Shown: piece by piece, positions 1 through 10,387 of the stretch
How the letters are laid out: every line of letters begins with the position of its first letter
Position numbering within the stretch: position 1 is the stretch's first letter
Source: Rhodanobacter sp. T12-5
Lineage (GTDB): Bacteria; Pseudomonadota; Gammaproteobacteria; Xanthomonadales; Rhodanobacteraceae
Direction: 5' to 3'
Assembly (NCBI RefSeq): GCF_008329435.1
Contig: NZ_NPKN01000005.1
Location: 230,327-294,326, forward strand
Length of the DNA: 64,000 nt
Position numbers and translations under genes: made by a program
The notes under the pieces: generated by a model
What the model was told of the DNA's origin: nothing
What the model saw: only the letters and a program-made list of their open reading frames with translations
The model's database searches: none

Positions 1-107
1 GGTGCGCATGGTTATGGCGGGTGCTGCGGATGGCGATGCGTGTCGAGCGAAGTCGGCACGCCGGGCAGAAGGCCGAGTCTACCCGTGCAGGCCGACAATT
101 TTAAGTG

Positions 108-962
108 CTACTCGAAACCGAACTCGAACGCGACGGCCTTGTCGCCGGGATCCTTCACCTCCAGCAGCAGGACGGCGCTGGAGCCTGGCGCCAGCCCGCG
201 CTGCAGGATCGCCTCGTCGTCGAGGTATTCGCGAGGCTGCAGCCGGCGCATCGCTACCCTTTGCCCTTGTGCATTGGACAAGGTGATGGTCAGCACCGGA
301 TACGGTTGCGTGAATGCGGCGTCATTGCGAATGCTGGCGCTGATCATCAAGGCGCCGGGCACGCTGGGATGCGCCTGCACGTTGCTGGCGAGCAAGCGCA
401 ATTGTCGCGGCGCGGCGACCAGGGGCAGCTCGCAGCGAAGGACGTTGCAGGTATCGCGCAACCAGCGCCCGACAGTCGGGTCGCGAATCAGCATGTCGCG
501 CTGGGCCCAGGCGAGCTGGACCACGAGCAACATCGCCAGCACGGTGCATACGACGACCCATGGCCAGCGCCGCGACGCACTGGATTGCCGCTGGTGGTCA
601 CGCCCATGCGATCGTCGCGGCTTGCGCGCACGCGGCTCGCGAGCGAAACGCGGTGCGATTACCAGTTGCGAGAAGTCCGACGCCGCCGGCGCCGCTGCCT
701 CGGCGGCCGAGGTTTCCTCTTCGATGACGGCAGGAGGATCCGGGCGTGGCCGGTAGACGACGAGGTCGAGGCCGGGCGGCTCGAACGCGGGTTCGTTCAC
801 CGGCAGCTCGACGAAAGGTTCGGGCGGCAGTTGTTCGGTCAGCGTCGCAAGACTGTCGAAGCTTGCGCCACAGTGTCCGCACCCGACATGGCCGTGCGCC
901 TTCGCGAGCGTCTGTGCGTCCAGCGAAAACACGGACAGGCATTCGGGGCATTGGGTATACAT
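108..962 (-). CDS. DUF3426 zinc-ribbon membrane protein
   Basis: Predicted 284-residue protein with an N-terminal zinc ribbon (Cys5, Cys8, Cys28, Cys31), an Ala/Pro/Glu-rich acidic linker, one transmembrane helix at about residues 133-152 and a C-terminal periplasmic DUF3426 domain. The start was set at 962 because translation from there begins MYTQCPEC, the usual MJ0042-type zinc-finger opening, and the 15 upstream residues look like non-coding sequence. The gene is the last visible one in a minus-strand series after prmA, an arrangement common in Xanthomonadales. The family is widespread in proteobacteria but its biochemical role is not established. Bases 1-107 beyond its stop show no gene I can support. 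Confidence 0.88.
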   Translation of the reverse strand: MYTQCPECLSVFSLDAQTLAKAHGHVGCGHCGASFDSLATLTEQLPPEPFVELPVNEPAFEPPGLDLVVYRPRPDPPAVIEEETSAAEAAAPAASDFSQLVIAPRFAREPRARKPRRSHGRDHQRQSSASRRWPWVVVCTVLAMLLVVQLAWAQRDMLIRDPTVGRWLRDTCNVLRCELPLVAAPRQLRLLASNVQAHPSVPGALMISASIRNDAAFTQPYPVLTITLSNAQGQRVAMRRLQPREYLDDEAILQRGLAPGSSAVLLLEVKDPGDKAVAFEFGFE

Positions 963-1106
963 GCAGGCCGCTTTGGATCGGTGAGTGGCGAGTCTAGCAG
1001 CCGGCAAGCGTGACCCTGCAGCGCTGGCGGCTCGGGCTGCGGGGAAATCCTGTCTGTCGGATTGACCATTCGCGCCGGCAACACGAGGGTTTCACGAACA
1101 GGAAAA

Positions 1107-2057
1107 TCAGCCGCGGCGGCGACCGCTGATGCGCACCCAGTCCTCGCGGGTCTCCACGCGCAGCTCGTCGAACCATTCGGTGTAGCGCTGCAGCAATTCG
1201 TCCTGCTGACCGGCGAGGATGCCGGAGATCGCGAACGGTGCGCCGGGTTTCGCGGCGGCGGCGAAAGTGGGTGCGAGCTCGCCGAGCGGGCCGGCGAGAA
1301 TGTTGGCGATGAAGACGTCGGCTGCTCCTGCGCATCCTGCGCCCGCAGCACTAGCGCATCCATGCGCGTCGGCTTCTTCGGCGACGACGTCTTCGGGCAG
1401 AAACAGCGCGAGGCGATCGGCCACGTCGTTGCGTTCGGCGTTGTCGGCCGACGCGATGAGTGCCTGCGGGTCGTTGTCGACGCCGATGGCGCTGGCCGCG
1501 CCGAGCTTCAGTGCAGCGATCGCCAGGATGCCGGAGCCACAGCCGTAGTCGGTGATCGTCTTCCCGGCTAGGTCGAGTCCGTCCAGCCATTGCAGGCACA
1601 GCGCCGTGGTCGGATGGGTGCCGCTGCCGAAGGCGAGGCCGGGATCGAGGCGCACCACCACGAGGTCATCGTCGGCCGGCGGTTCGATGTTCCACGGGTA
1701 GATCCACAGCCGCTTGCCGAATGGCATCGGCTTGAACTGATCCATCCAGACGCGCTCCCAATCCTGGTCGGCGACGTCGTTGAAGCGCAGTTGATCGGGT
1801 TCCAGCCACGGCAGCAACTCACCCAGTGCGGCGCTGAGGCCGCGGCGGTCGGCGTGCTCATCGAACAACGCGTTGAGCGTGATCGTCGGCCACAGCGGCA
1901 ACTCGCCCACGCCCGGCTCGAAGATCGCCTGCTCGTCCGCAGTCTCCGCATCGGCGTCCTGCAACGTGATCGACAGCGCACCGAGATCGTCCAGCGCTTC
2001 CTCCGCGCCGGGTTGCTGTTCGATGCGGACGATCAGGGAAAGTTCGAGGAAAGGCAT
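1107..2057 (-). CDS. prmA: Ribosomal protein L11 methyltransferase
   Basis: The 316-residue product matches PrmA, the cytoplasmic SAM-dependent enzyme that trimethylates ribosomal protein L11. The N-terminal substrate-recognition domain is followed by the Rossmann methyltransferase core, with the SAM-binding motif DYGCGSGILAIAAL and the post-motif NILAGPLGELAP. The start at 2057 gives MPFLELSL, the normal beginning of the family. The open frame extends further upstream, but that part is low-complexity repeat sequence. The gene follows accC, as in many gammaproteobacteria. The spacing (142 bp) is unusually long because an inverted repeat occupies it. Confidence 0.95.
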   Translation of the reverse strand: MPFLELSLIVRIEQQPGAEEALDDLGALSITLQDADAETADEQAIFEPGVGELPLWPTITLNALFDEHADRRGLSAALGELLPWLEPDQLRFNDVADQDWERVWMDQFKPMPFGKRLWIYPWNIEPPADDDLVVVRLDPGLAFGSGTHPTTALCLQWLDGLDLAGKTITDYGCGSGILAIAALKLGAASAIGVDNDPQALIASADNAERNDVADRLALFLPEDVVAEEADAHGCASAAGAGCAGAADVFIANILAGPLGELAPTFAAAAKPGAPFAISGILAGQQDELLQRYTEWFDELRVETREDWVRISGRRRG

Positions 2058-2061
2058 GGGA

Positions 2062-2217
2062 GAAGTGAGTGGGCAGGAGTGAGTAGAGAGAGAGGGGCAG
2101 GAAACGTGGCGAGTGTGCCGAGGGCGAAGGAGAGAGACCGGGTTTTTTGACAGGCGGGCCGGAGCTGTCCGCTGTCTCTCACTTCTCGCTCCTCCCCACT
2201 CACTCCTCGCTCTTCGC
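2062..2217. repeat. Purine/pyrimidine inverted repeat at the accC-prmA junction
   Basis: A purine arm (about 2062-2095, made of GAGTGAG/GGAGTGAG units) and a pyrimidine arm (about 2173-2217, built of CTCACT/CTCCTC units) face each other across a core of roughly 75 bp. The pyrimidine arm overlaps the 3' end of accC and supplies its last codons and stop. The same unit type and the same arm-core-arm layout recur between groES and groEL. The core contains a run of six T (2144-2149). I do not know a named element for it. Confidence 0.6.
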
Positions 2218-3570
2218 CTTGTGTTCCTTCTGCTCGGCCATCCGCTTTTCGAGGTAGTGGATGTTCTGCCCGCCATGCTGAAAACCGACATCGGCCATGA
2301 TTTTCTGCTGCAGCGGGATATTGCACTTGACGCCTTCGATCACCGTCTCGGCCAGCGCCAGTTGCATGCGCGCGATCGCGGTGGCTCGGTCGGGGCCGTG
2401 CACGATCAGCTTGCCGATCATCGAGTCGTAGTTCGGCGGGATGCGATAGCCGTCGTACAGGTGTGTGTCGACGCGCACGCCGGGGCCGCCCGGTGCCTCG
2501 AAACGCTTCACCGTACCCGGGCTGGGCATGAAGGTTTCCGGGTCCTCGGCGTTGATGCGGCACTCGATCGCGTGGCCGCGGATCGCGATGTCTTCCTGCC
2601 GGATCGACAGCTTCTCGCCGCCGGCGATCAGCAACTGCTCGCGGACCAGGTCGACCCCGGTGATCAGCTCGGTCACCGGATGCTCGACCTGGATGCGGGT
2701 GTTCATCTCGATGAAGTAGAAGCGGCCGTTCTCGAACAGGAACTCGAACGTGCCGGCACCGCGGTAGCCGATGCGGATGCAGGCATCCACGCAGACCTTG
2801 CCGATCTGGGCGCGCAGCTCCGGCGTGATGCCCGGCGCAGGAGCCTCTTCGACCACTTTCTGGTGGCGGCGCTGCATCGAGCAATCGCGTTCGCCCAGGT
2901 GGATCGCATTGCCCTGGCCGTCGGCCAGCACCTGGATTTCCACGTGGCGCGGGTTCTCCAGGAATTTCTCCATGTAGACCACGTCGTTGCCGAAGGCCGC
3001 CTTGGCCTCCTGCTTGGTCATCACGATGGAATTGCCCAGGTGCGCCTCGGTGCGCACCACGCGCATGCCGCGGCCGCCGCCGCCGCCGGCGGCCTTGATG
3101 ATCACCGGGTAGCCGATCTCGCGGGCGATCTTGATGTTGGTATCGACATCCTCGCCCAGCGGGCCGCCGGAACCTGGCACGCACGGCACGCCGGCGGCCT
3201 TCATCGCGCGGATCGCCTCGACCTTGTCGCCCATCAGGCGGATCACCTCGGCGGTCGGGCCGATGAAGATGAAGCCGGATTGTTCGACTTGTTCGGCGAA
3301 ATCGGCGCGCTCGGACAGGAAGCCGTAGCCCGGATGGATCGCCTGGGCGTCGGTAATTTCCGCCGCCGCGATGATCCGCGGGATGTTGAGGTAGCTGTCG
3401 ACCGACGGTCCCGGGCCGATGCAGATCGACTCGTCGGCCAGGCCGACGTGCTTCAGGTTGCGGTCCACGGTGGAGTGCACCGCCACCGTCTTGATGCCCA
3501 GACTGTGGCAGGCGCGCAATACGCGCAGCGCGATTTCGCCGCGATTGGCGATGACGACCTTCTCGAGCAT
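2200..3570 (-). CDS. accC: Biotin carboxylase subunit of acetyl-CoA carboxylase
   Basis: This 456-residue protein is AccC, which carboxylates the biotin on BCCP using ATP and bicarbonate, the first half-reaction of fatty-acid synthesis. It shows the N-terminal [20 protein letters not shown], the ATP-grasp glycine loop GGGGGRGMR, the catalytic [18 protein letters not shown] region and [14 protein letters not shown]. Length is normal for the family. The start at 3570 was chosen over an in-frame Met six codons upstream because it gives the conserved N terminus. It lies 10 bp after accB and is clearly co-transcribed. The last codons (SEE-stop) are built from the adjacent repeat, so the extreme C terminus is probably not conserved. 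Confidence 0.97.
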   Translation of the reverse strand: MLEKVVIANRGEIALRVLRACHSLGIKTVAVHSTVDRNLKHVGLADESICIGPGPSVDSYLNIPRIIAAAEITDAQAIHPGYGFLSERADFAEQVEQSGFIFIGPTAEVIRLMGDKVEAIRAMKAAGVPCVPGSGGPLGEDVDTNIKIAREIGYPVIIKAAGGGGGRGMRVVRTEAHLGNSIVMTKQEAKAAFGNDVVYMEKFLENPRHVEIQVLADGQGNAIHLGERDCSMQRRHQKVVEEAPAPGITPELRAQIGKVCVDACIRIGYRGAGTFEFLFENGRFYFIEMNTRIQVEHPVTELITGVDLVREQLLIAGGEKLSIRQEDIAIRGHAIECRINAEDPETFMPSPGTVKRFEAPGGPGVRVDTHLYDGYRIPPNYDSMIGKLIVHGPDRATAIARMQLALAETVIEGVKCNIPLQQKIMADVGFQHGGQNIHYLEKRMAEQKEHKAKSEE

Positions 3571-3580
3571 CCGGGCGGCC

Positions 3581-4036
3581 TCAGGCAATCACGAACATGG
3601 GTTCGTCGAATTCCACCGGCTGGCCGTTCTCGACCAGGATGGCCTGGACGGTGCCGGCCACGTCGGCTTCGATCTGGTTGAACATCTTCATCGCCTCGAT
3701 GATGCCCAGCGTCTCGCCGGCCTTGACCTGCTGGCCGATCTTGACGAAGGCCGGCGTGCCCGGCGTGGCCGAGGCATAGAAGGTGCCGACCATCGGCGCC
3801 TTCACCACATGGCCGGCGGGCAGTGCGCTGGCGGCTGGCGCTTCCACGGCGGCTACTGGCGCGGCAGCGATCGGCGCGGGGGCAGCGGCCACGGCAACAG
3901 GTGCGGCCGCGACTGGCGCGGCGTTCTTCGGCACGCGCGACAGGCGGACGACTTCTTCGCCTTCCTTGATTTCGAGTTCGGCGAGGTTGGATTCCTCGAG
4001 CAAGTCGATCAGCTTCTTGATTTTGCGCAAATCCAT
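3581..4036 (-). CDS. accB: Biotin carboxyl carrier protein (BCCP)
   Basis: BCCP of 151 residues carries the biotin that shuttles carboxyl groups between AccC and the carboxyltransferase. The N-terminal [17 protein letters not shown] helix is typical. An Ala/Pro-rich flexible linker runs through about residues 38-75, and the C-terminal biotinyl domain contains EAMKMFNQI with the biotinylated Lys117. The gene is in the usual accB-accC order and follows aroQ, a classic gammaproteobacterial arrangement. Confidence 0.97.
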   Translation of the reverse strand: MDLRKIKKLIDLLEESNLAELEIKEGEEVVRLSRVPKNAAPVAAAPVAVAAAPAPIAAAPVAAVEAPAASALPAGHVVKAPMVGTFYASATPGTPAFVKIGQQVKAGETLGIIEAMKMFNQIEADVAGTVQAILVENGQPVEFDEPMFVIA

Positions 4037-4108
4037 CGGATCAGCCTTTGTCAGTCATGCCACCGAGGTGGCTGGAAATAAACGGATGGGCAGGCACCAT
4101 GGCCTGGT

Positions 4109-4567
4109 TCACGCGGTGCCGGGCACTGGCGCCTGCAGCCGCTGGAGCGCCGCGTCCAGCGCCAGCCGGTAGCTGTCGCCGCCAAAGCCGCAGATCACGC
4201 CGACCGCGAGGTCGGACAGGTACGAGTGGTGGCGGAACGGTTCGCGCGCGAAAACATTGGACAAATGCACCTCGATGAACGGGATCGCCACCGAAGCGAA
4301 GGCGTCGCGCAGCGCGATGCTGGTGTGGGTGTAGGCGCCGGCGTTGCACAGGATCATCGCCGTGCGGTCGTCGCGGCCCTGGTGGATGCGCCCGATCAGC
4401 TCATGCTCGGCATTGGACTGGAACCATACCAACTCATGCCCGGCGGCCTGCGCACGCTCGGCTAGCCCCTGGTTGATGTCGGTCAAGGTTTCGCGGCCGT
4501 AGATCTGCGGCTCGCGCGCACCCAGCAGATTGAGGTTGGGTCCATGCAGGACCAGGATCTTTGCCAC
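4109..4567 (-). CDS. aroQ: Type II 3-dehydroquinate dehydratase
   Basis: The 152-residue protein is the small type II dehydroquinase of the shikimate pathway, converting 3-dehydroquinate to 3-dehydroshikimate as a dodecamer. It begins with [16 protein letters not shown], has the catalytic-loop Tyr and Arg, and retains [17 protein letters not shown] with the catalytic His region and the closing [11 protein letters not shown]. It sits directly upstream of accB-accC. The 142 bp between it and the TlpA-like gene probably hold its promoter, but no clear boxes could be assigned. Confidence 0.96.
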   Translation of the reverse strand: MAKILVLHGPNLNLLGAREPQIYGRETLTDINQGLAERAQAAGHELVWFQSNAEHELIGRIHQGRDDRTAMILCNAGAYTHTSIALRDAFASVAIPFIEVHLSNVFAREPFRHHSYLSDLAVGVICGFGGDSYRLALDAALQRLQAPVPGTA

Positions 4568-4709
4568 CGAATCGTCCTGCGGCGTCCGGCAACTCCGGAA
4601 CCGGACGCAGTGTGCGCGCAGCGGGCGATGTTGTCCAGTTCACTGCAGATCGGCGATGTTTGACGGAGAAGCCTTGCGTTCCGTGCGGAAGCGTATGTCG
4701 ATCGGGCGG

Positions 4710-5258
4710 TCAGTGCCCGCCTTGCGCCGGTTTCAGCCACTGGTCGAGTCGGGAATCGTCGAGAGGCCCCTCATGGATTGCCGAAATGCGCCCATCAGCA
4801 CCGATCAAGACGCTATATGGCAATACCTGGCCGACATCGCCGAGCTGCAATGACGTGTCTGGCGTCGTCATCCGGCCGATCAGGACGAGATAATGGACCG
4901 GATGTGCTGCCAAAAAGGCTCGAACATGCGCGGGATCGTCCATGGCAATACCGATCACGATCGGCGCACGTTCCCCGAATTTGTGCGATATCCGATCGAG
5001 CGCCGGCATCTCTTCGACGCACGGTGCGCACCAGCTGGCCCAGAAATTCAGTACGAGGCGGCGCCCCCGATAATCACTCAGCCGGTGCAGCTTTCCGTCG
5101 AGATCTGGCAGGTCGATGGCGGGCATGGGCTGGCCGACGAAGCTTGTCGACGCATGGTCGGAGACAGCCGGCTGGCCTCGACGCTCGGCATAGCCGCCTA
5201 TGGCGGCCGCCAGCACCGCCAGGCCGAGAATCAGCCAGTTGCTCCGACCGAGCATCAT
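4710..5258 (-). CDS. TlpA-like thiol:disulfide oxidoreductase (membrane-anchored thioredoxin)
   Basis: Predicted 182-residue protein with an N-terminal membrane anchor/signal (about residues 7-21) and a periplasmic thioredoxin fold. The redox motif is WCAPC (Cys77 and Cys80) after NFWAS, as in TlpA/ResA/DsbE proteins. Its ATG overlaps the dsbD stop codon (ATGATGA), so the two are translationally coupled. DsbD is therefore its likely electron donor. The substrate may be cytochrome c apoproteins or oxidised periplasmic proteins; the sequence does not decide. Either of two consecutive Met codons (5258 or 5255) could start it. Confidence 0.88.
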   Translation of the reverse strand: MMLGRSNWLILGLAVLAAAIGGYAERRGQPAVSDHASTSFVGQPMPAIDLPDLDGKLHRLSDYRGRRLVLNFWASWCAPCVEEMPALDRISHKFGERAPIVIGIAMDDPAHVRAFLAAHPVHYLVLIGRMTTPDTSLQLGDVGQVLPYSVLIGADGRISAIHEGPLDDSRLDQWLKPAQGGH

Positions 5259-7450
5259 TGAGCCGCTTCCGTCAGCGCTTGCTCGACCAGCGAGGAGGTC
5301 AGCACCGTCGAGAGTTGCCTGCCGGGGCCACCGTGCTTCGGAAACACGACATACAGCGGCACGCCAGGCGAGTGGTATTGCTGCAGAAACGCGCTGATGG
5401 TCGGGTTGACGTCGGTCCAGTCGCCTTTCATGTAGACCGCACCGGTGCGTTGGAGCAGATCGCGGAAATTCGGTGTGTCGAGCACGATGTGCTCGTTTGC
5501 CTTGCAGGTGACGCACCAGTCGGCGGTGATGTCGACGAAAATCGGCGTGTCCGCCGCCCGCAGTTCAGCCAGTTTTTCCGGGCTGTAGGCGACCACGCCC
5601 TCCTCGGCGATGGCGGCTTTCAAGGGCGGCGGCACGTGGGCCAGCAGGTACATCGGCACGGCCATGGCGATCGCCAGCACCGCCACCGCCATCTTGCTGG
5701 CCGCGCCGTGCGAGCGGCTGCGTTCGAACCACCACAGCATCATCGCCAGCAGCACCATCGCAACCAGGATCAGGCCGACCGCGTCGGCGCCGCGCTGGTT
5801 CGCCAGCACCCATACCAGCCATGCCGCAGTGAGGTACATCGGGAACGCCAGCACCTGTTTCAGCGTTTCCATCCAGCGTCCCGGCCGTGGCAGCAGGCGC
5901 GCCAGCGCGGGCACGAAGCCGACCGCCAGGAACGGCAGCGCCAGCCCGATGCCGAGCGCCAGGAACACCAGCAGCGCGGACAGCATCGGCGCGGCAAATG
6001 CATACGCCAGCGCGCTGCCCATGAACGGCGCGGTGCACGGGCTGGCCACCACCACCGCCAGTACGCCGGTGAAGAAATCGCCGGCGGGGCCGGAACGGGC
6101 GGCGAGGCTGGCACCGGTATTGCCCAGCGAGGCGCCGAACTGCACCACGCCGGACATCGACAGACCGACCGCCAACATCACGCAGGCCAGCAGACCGACC
6201 AGCAGCGGCTGCTGCAGTTGCGAGCCCCAGCCCAGCGCATGGCCGGCGCTGCGCAGAGCGAGAATGCCCAGCCCCAGTGCGGCGAAACTGCACACCACGC
6301 CGGCGGTATAGAACAAGGCATGGCGGCGCGCGGTGGCGCGGTTTTCGCCACTTTCCAGCACGCTGACCGCCTTGATCGACAGCACCGGCAGCACGCAGGG
6401 CATCAGGTTCAGTACCAGTCCGCCACCCAGCGCCAACAGCAGCGCAGCGACCAGGCTGAGCTGCAGCGGTACCGGACTGGCCGCTGGAGGCAGTTCCGGC
6501 GCGGTTCCGGTGGTCTGGCCAGTAGCGATGGTGCCGCTGCCGAGATCGAGGTTCACGCTGCGGGTCATCAGTGGATAACACAGACCATCGTCCTGGCAGC
6601 CCTGGAAGCTGGCCTCGACCGTCAGCTGCTTGCGGCCGGCGAGATCGCCTTCGACGGCGACCGGCAACTCGACCTGGTCGAAGTACACGGTGACGTCGCC
6701 GTAATGCTCGTCGTGGTGCGCGGTGCCGGCCGGCCATGCCGGCTTCAGGCCGAGGCCGGCGGCGTCTTCGAGTTTCAGCGTGGTCTGGTCGCGATACAGG
6801 TAATAGCCCGGCGGCATCGTCCAGCGCAGCAGCAACTGGTGCGGGCTCTGCGCCAGCGCTTCGAAGCGGAATGCCTGTTCGGCCGGCAGCGGCGCACCGG
6901 TCACGCCCGCGGTGGCAGCAGGCTTGTTGCTGCCGAGCCGGCTGAGTGCGGCGTCGAGCGAAACGGCGCCAGCAGCAGCTGCGCCGGTGCCGCCGCTCGG
7001 CAGTGGCAGATCGAGCTGTTCGGTATGCGGCGGATAGCAGATCTTCGGATCGACTTCGTGGCAACCCTGGTATTGCACGCTCAGCTTCAGCCGGGTGGTG
7101 CCGGCAGCCGCGGTGTACGGAATGCTGGCGTCGATGCCGTGGTGGTAGGTCTCCACGTCGCCGAGGTATTCGTCGTGGTGTTTCTCGCCGTCGGGCAATT
7201 GCGCTTCGCCCAGCGTGACGCCATCGGCGCCCTTGAACTTCATGCGGCCGCGGTAGAGGTAATAGTCCGGCGCGATCGTCCAGTGCAGTTTCAGCACGCC
7301 GGGCGTGGCGGCGTCCGCGCTCAGTTTGTACGCCTCGGTGACCGGCAGCAGGTCGTCCGTGCCCTGCGCGAACGCAGGCAACATGCCAAGCAGCAGACTC
7401 AGCCCGATCAGCAGGCGTACGGCCATCGGGCGGGCAAGCAACGAACGCAT
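5255..7450 (-). CDS. dsbD: Thiol:disulfide interchange protein DsbD with a duplicated N-terminal domain
   Basis: DsbD moves electrons from cytoplasmic thioredoxin across the inner membrane to periplasmic disulfide isomerases and TlpA/CcmG-type proteins. This 731-residue version has a signal peptide ending at AFA-Q, two tandem copies of the periplasmic alpha domain, about eight transmembrane helices with the conserved NLMPCVLPVLS and SPCTAPFMG cysteines, and a C-terminal thioredoxin domain with DWCVTCKANE. The two alpha copies share HHDEYLGD/HHDEHYGD, PxYYLYR and a YQGC/FQGC...CYP cysteine pair. E. coli DsbD has one alpha domain in about 565 residues, which explains the extra length here. Start 7450 (MRSLLARP) is preferred; 7426 is an alternative. 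Confidence 0.93.
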   Translation of the reverse strand: MRSLLARPMAVRLLIGLSLLLGMLPAFAQGTDDLLPVTEAYKLSADAATPGVLKLHWTIAPDYYLYRGRMKFKGADGVTLGEAQLPDGEKHHDEYLGDVETYHHGIDASIPYTAAAGTTRLKLSVQYQGCHEVDPKICYPPHTEQLDLPLPSGGTGAAAAGAVSLDAALSRLGSNKPAATAGVTGAPLPAEQAFRFEALAQSPHQLLLRWTMPPGYYLYRDQTTLKLEDAAGLGLKPAWPAGTAHHDEHYGDVTVYFDQVELPVAVEGDLAGRKQLTVEASFQGCQDDGLCYPLMTRSVNLDLGSGTIATGQTTGTAPELPPAASPVPLQLSLVAALLLALGGGLVLNLMPCVLPVLSIKAVSVLESGENRATARRHALFYTAGVVCSFAALGLGILALRSAGHALGWGSQLQQPLLVGLLACVMLAVGLSMSGVVQFGASLGNTGASLAARSGPAGDFFTGVLAVVVASPCTAPFMGSALAYAFAAPMLSALLVFLALGIGLALPFLAVGFVPALARLLPRPGRWMETLKQVLAFPMYLTAAWLVWVLANQRGADAVGLILVAMVLLAMMLWWFERSRSHGAASKMAVAVLAIAMAVPMYLLAHVPPPLKAAIAEEGVVAYSPEKLAELRAADTPIFVDITADWCVTCKANEHIVLDTPNFRDLLQRTGAVYMKGDWTDVNPTISAFLQQYHSPGVPLYVVFPKHGGPGRQLSTVLTSSLVEQALTEAAQ

Positions 7451-7520
7451 CACGACTCCGGGAACAGTGTGGCCCGCGCGCCGCGCGGGTGGACGGGCAT
7501 TATGGCCCAGTCGCCGCGTC

Positions 7521-7844
7521 TCACCCTGCGGCGTTGGCACGCACCCAGTCCAGATAGGCGTCATGACCGTGCGTCACCGGCACCGCGATCAGTTCCGGCA
7601 GTTCGTAGGGGTGCAATTGCAACAGTCGCGCCTTCAGCGTGTCGAAGCGCCCGGCGGTGGTCTTGATCAGCAGCAACTCCTCGCTGTCGCTGGTCACCTC
7701 GCCTTGCCAGCGATAAGTTGAGCGGACGCCGGGCAGGTGGCTGACGCAGGCCGCCAGCCTCTCGCCGACCAGTGCCTCGGCGAGTGCCCGCGCGCTGGCG
7801 GCGTCGGGACAACAGCAATAGCAAAGCAAAACAGGCTCGGACAT
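7521..7844 (-). CDS. cutA: Divalent cation tolerance protein CutA
   Basis: The 107-residue protein matches CutA1, a trimeric ferredoxin-like-fold protein linked to copper/divalent cation tolerance and to DsbD-associated loci. It has the family core RLAACVSHLPGVRSTYRWQGE and the C-terminal signature HPYELPELIAVPV with YLDWV. The start at 7844 (MSEPVLLCYC) gives the family-typical length; an upstream Met at 7883 would add 13 unconserved residues. It precedes dsbD by 70 bp on the same strand, the cutA-dsbD order seen in enterobacteria. Confidence 0.95.
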   Translation of the reverse strand: MSEPVLLCYCCCPDAASARALAEALVGERLAACVSHLPGVRSTYRWQGEVTSDSEELLLIKTTAGRFDTLKARLLQLHPYELPELIAVPVTHGHDAYLDWVRANAAG

Positions 7845-8042
7845 GCCGGCCAGCTTAGCGCGAAGCGGGTTTTCCCTTGGCATCTGGGGGGAGTGACTTC
7901 ACTCGGGGCTTCGTGGATGGGCCAGGTCAAAAGCGTCGCGGCTGAGGCCGCACCCACCGAGGCGCTGCAGTTTGTCTCTGCGCCAGCCCTTGAAACCGGC
8001 CCTCGCCCACCCAATTAGCTGTTCGTTCCCGATTCAAAGAGC

Positions 8043-8070
8043 TTGCGGCGGGGTGCTGTATCCGTAAAAT
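8043..8070 (+). promoter_or_regulatory. groES-groEL promoter
   Basis: A sigma-70-type promoter is visible as TTGCGG (8043-8048), a 16-bp spacer and TAAAAT (8065-8070). The -10 box abuts the CIRCE operator, so repressor binding would cover the start point. No clear sigma-32 consensus was recognised. Confidence 0.6.
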
Positions 8071-8096
8071 TGGCACTCACTTACCATGAGTGCTAA
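8070..8096. promoter_or_regulatory. CIRCE operator (HrcA repressor binding site)
   Basis: The sequence reads TTGGCACTC, nine bases, GAGTGCTAA. This is the CIRCE inverted repeat (consensus TTAGCACTC-N9-GAGTGCTAA) with one substitution in the left arm. Its position before groES implies HrcA repression of the chaperonin operon relieved by heat shock; hrcA itself is not in the window. Confidence 0.93.
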
Positions 8097-8161
8097 CAAG
8101 CCTGTCGATCGGGCCTTGAAAGCCTTGTCCCACCTCAATCAAGTCAGTTGGAGAGTCATCC

Positions 8162-8455
8162 ATGAGCACACTGCGTCCGTTGCACGACCGCGTCATCGTC
8201 AAGCGTCTCGAAGAAGAGCGCGTCTCTGCCGGTGGCATTGTCATCCCCGACAGCGCCACCGAAAAGCCGACCCGCGGCAAGGTCGTCGCCGCCGGCACCG
8301 GCCTGATCATGGCCGATGGCAAGGTGCGCCCGATGTCGCTGAAGGCCGGCGACGTGGTGCTGTTCGGCAAGTACGCCGGCCAGGAAATCAAGATCGACGG
8401 CGAAGAACTGGTCTTCCTGAAGGAAGACGACATCGTGGCGGTGATCGAAGGCTAA
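8162..8455 (+). CDS. groES: Co-chaperonin GroES (Cpn10)
   Basis: A 97-residue GroES, the heptameric lid of the GroEL folding chamber. It begins [19 protein letters not shown], contains the mobile-loop region after [15 protein letters not shown] and ends with the [11 protein letters not shown] strand. It is the first gene of the CIRCE-controlled chaperonin operon. The 5' leader of about 65 nt ends in a GGAGAG ribosome-binding site. Confidence 0.98.
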   Translation: MSTLRPLHDRVIVKRLEEERVSAGGIVIPDSATEKPTRGKVVAAGTGLIMADGKVRPMSLKAGDVVLFGKYAGQEIKIDGEELVFLKEDDIVAVIEG

Positions 8456-8463
8456 AAAGGCAG

Positions 8464-8571
8464 GAATGAGTGAAGAGGAGCGAGAAGTGAGTAGAGCGCG
8501 CCCGTCGCGATCACTCCACCTCGCTTTCTGCTTCGCTCTCTCTCGTTTCTCACTCCTCTCAACTCTTTTCT
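8464..8571. repeat. Purine/pyrimidine inverted repeat in the groES-groEL spacer
   Basis: A purine arm (about 8464-8495, GAGTGA/GAGGAGCGAGAAGTGAG units) is followed by a short core and a pyrimidine arm (about 8533-8571, CTCTCTCTC/TTTCTCACTCCTC units) that can pair with it. It fills nearly all of the 130-bp intercistronic gap and shares units with the element at the accC-prmA junction. The transcript could fold into a long imperfect hairpin between the two chaperonin genes. Confidence 0.6.
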
Positions 8572-8573
8572 AA

Positions 8574-10238
<1,665 letters not shown>

Positions 10239-10285
10239 TCAAGAAGCCGCCATCCCAGACCGCGCTGCTCGTCAAGAGCCTGCGC

Positions 10286-10319
10286 AAAAAGAAACCCCGC
10301 CCTGGCGGGGTTTCTTTTT
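10286..10319 (+). terminator. Intrinsic terminator of groES-groEL
   Basis: A perfect 16-bp stem (10286-10301 pairing with 10304-10319) with GC-rich core CCCCGCC/GGCGGGG and flanking A and T runs. It works as a rho-independent terminator on the plus strand, and its A/T flanks make it usable from the other side too. Confidence 0.93.
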
Positions 10320-10387
10320 GCGGTCGGTCGGTGCCGCGCAGCTGGAAACCACCATCGAAACCGGACCGCTGTTCGCGCGTCGGGAAC

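Noticed and set aside
4778..7666. Very long open frame (962 codons) on the plus strand opposite dsbD and the TlpA-like gene
   Set aside because: It is the antisense shadow of high-GC coding sequence. Its translation is Arg/Gln/His-rich with no domain, while the minus strand carries complete recognisable proteins.
8070..8096. Possible sigma-54 promoter (TGGCAC...) upstream of groES
   Set aside because: The TGGCAC is part of the CIRCE arm and the -12 TTGC element is missing; the CIRCE operator explains the sequence fully.
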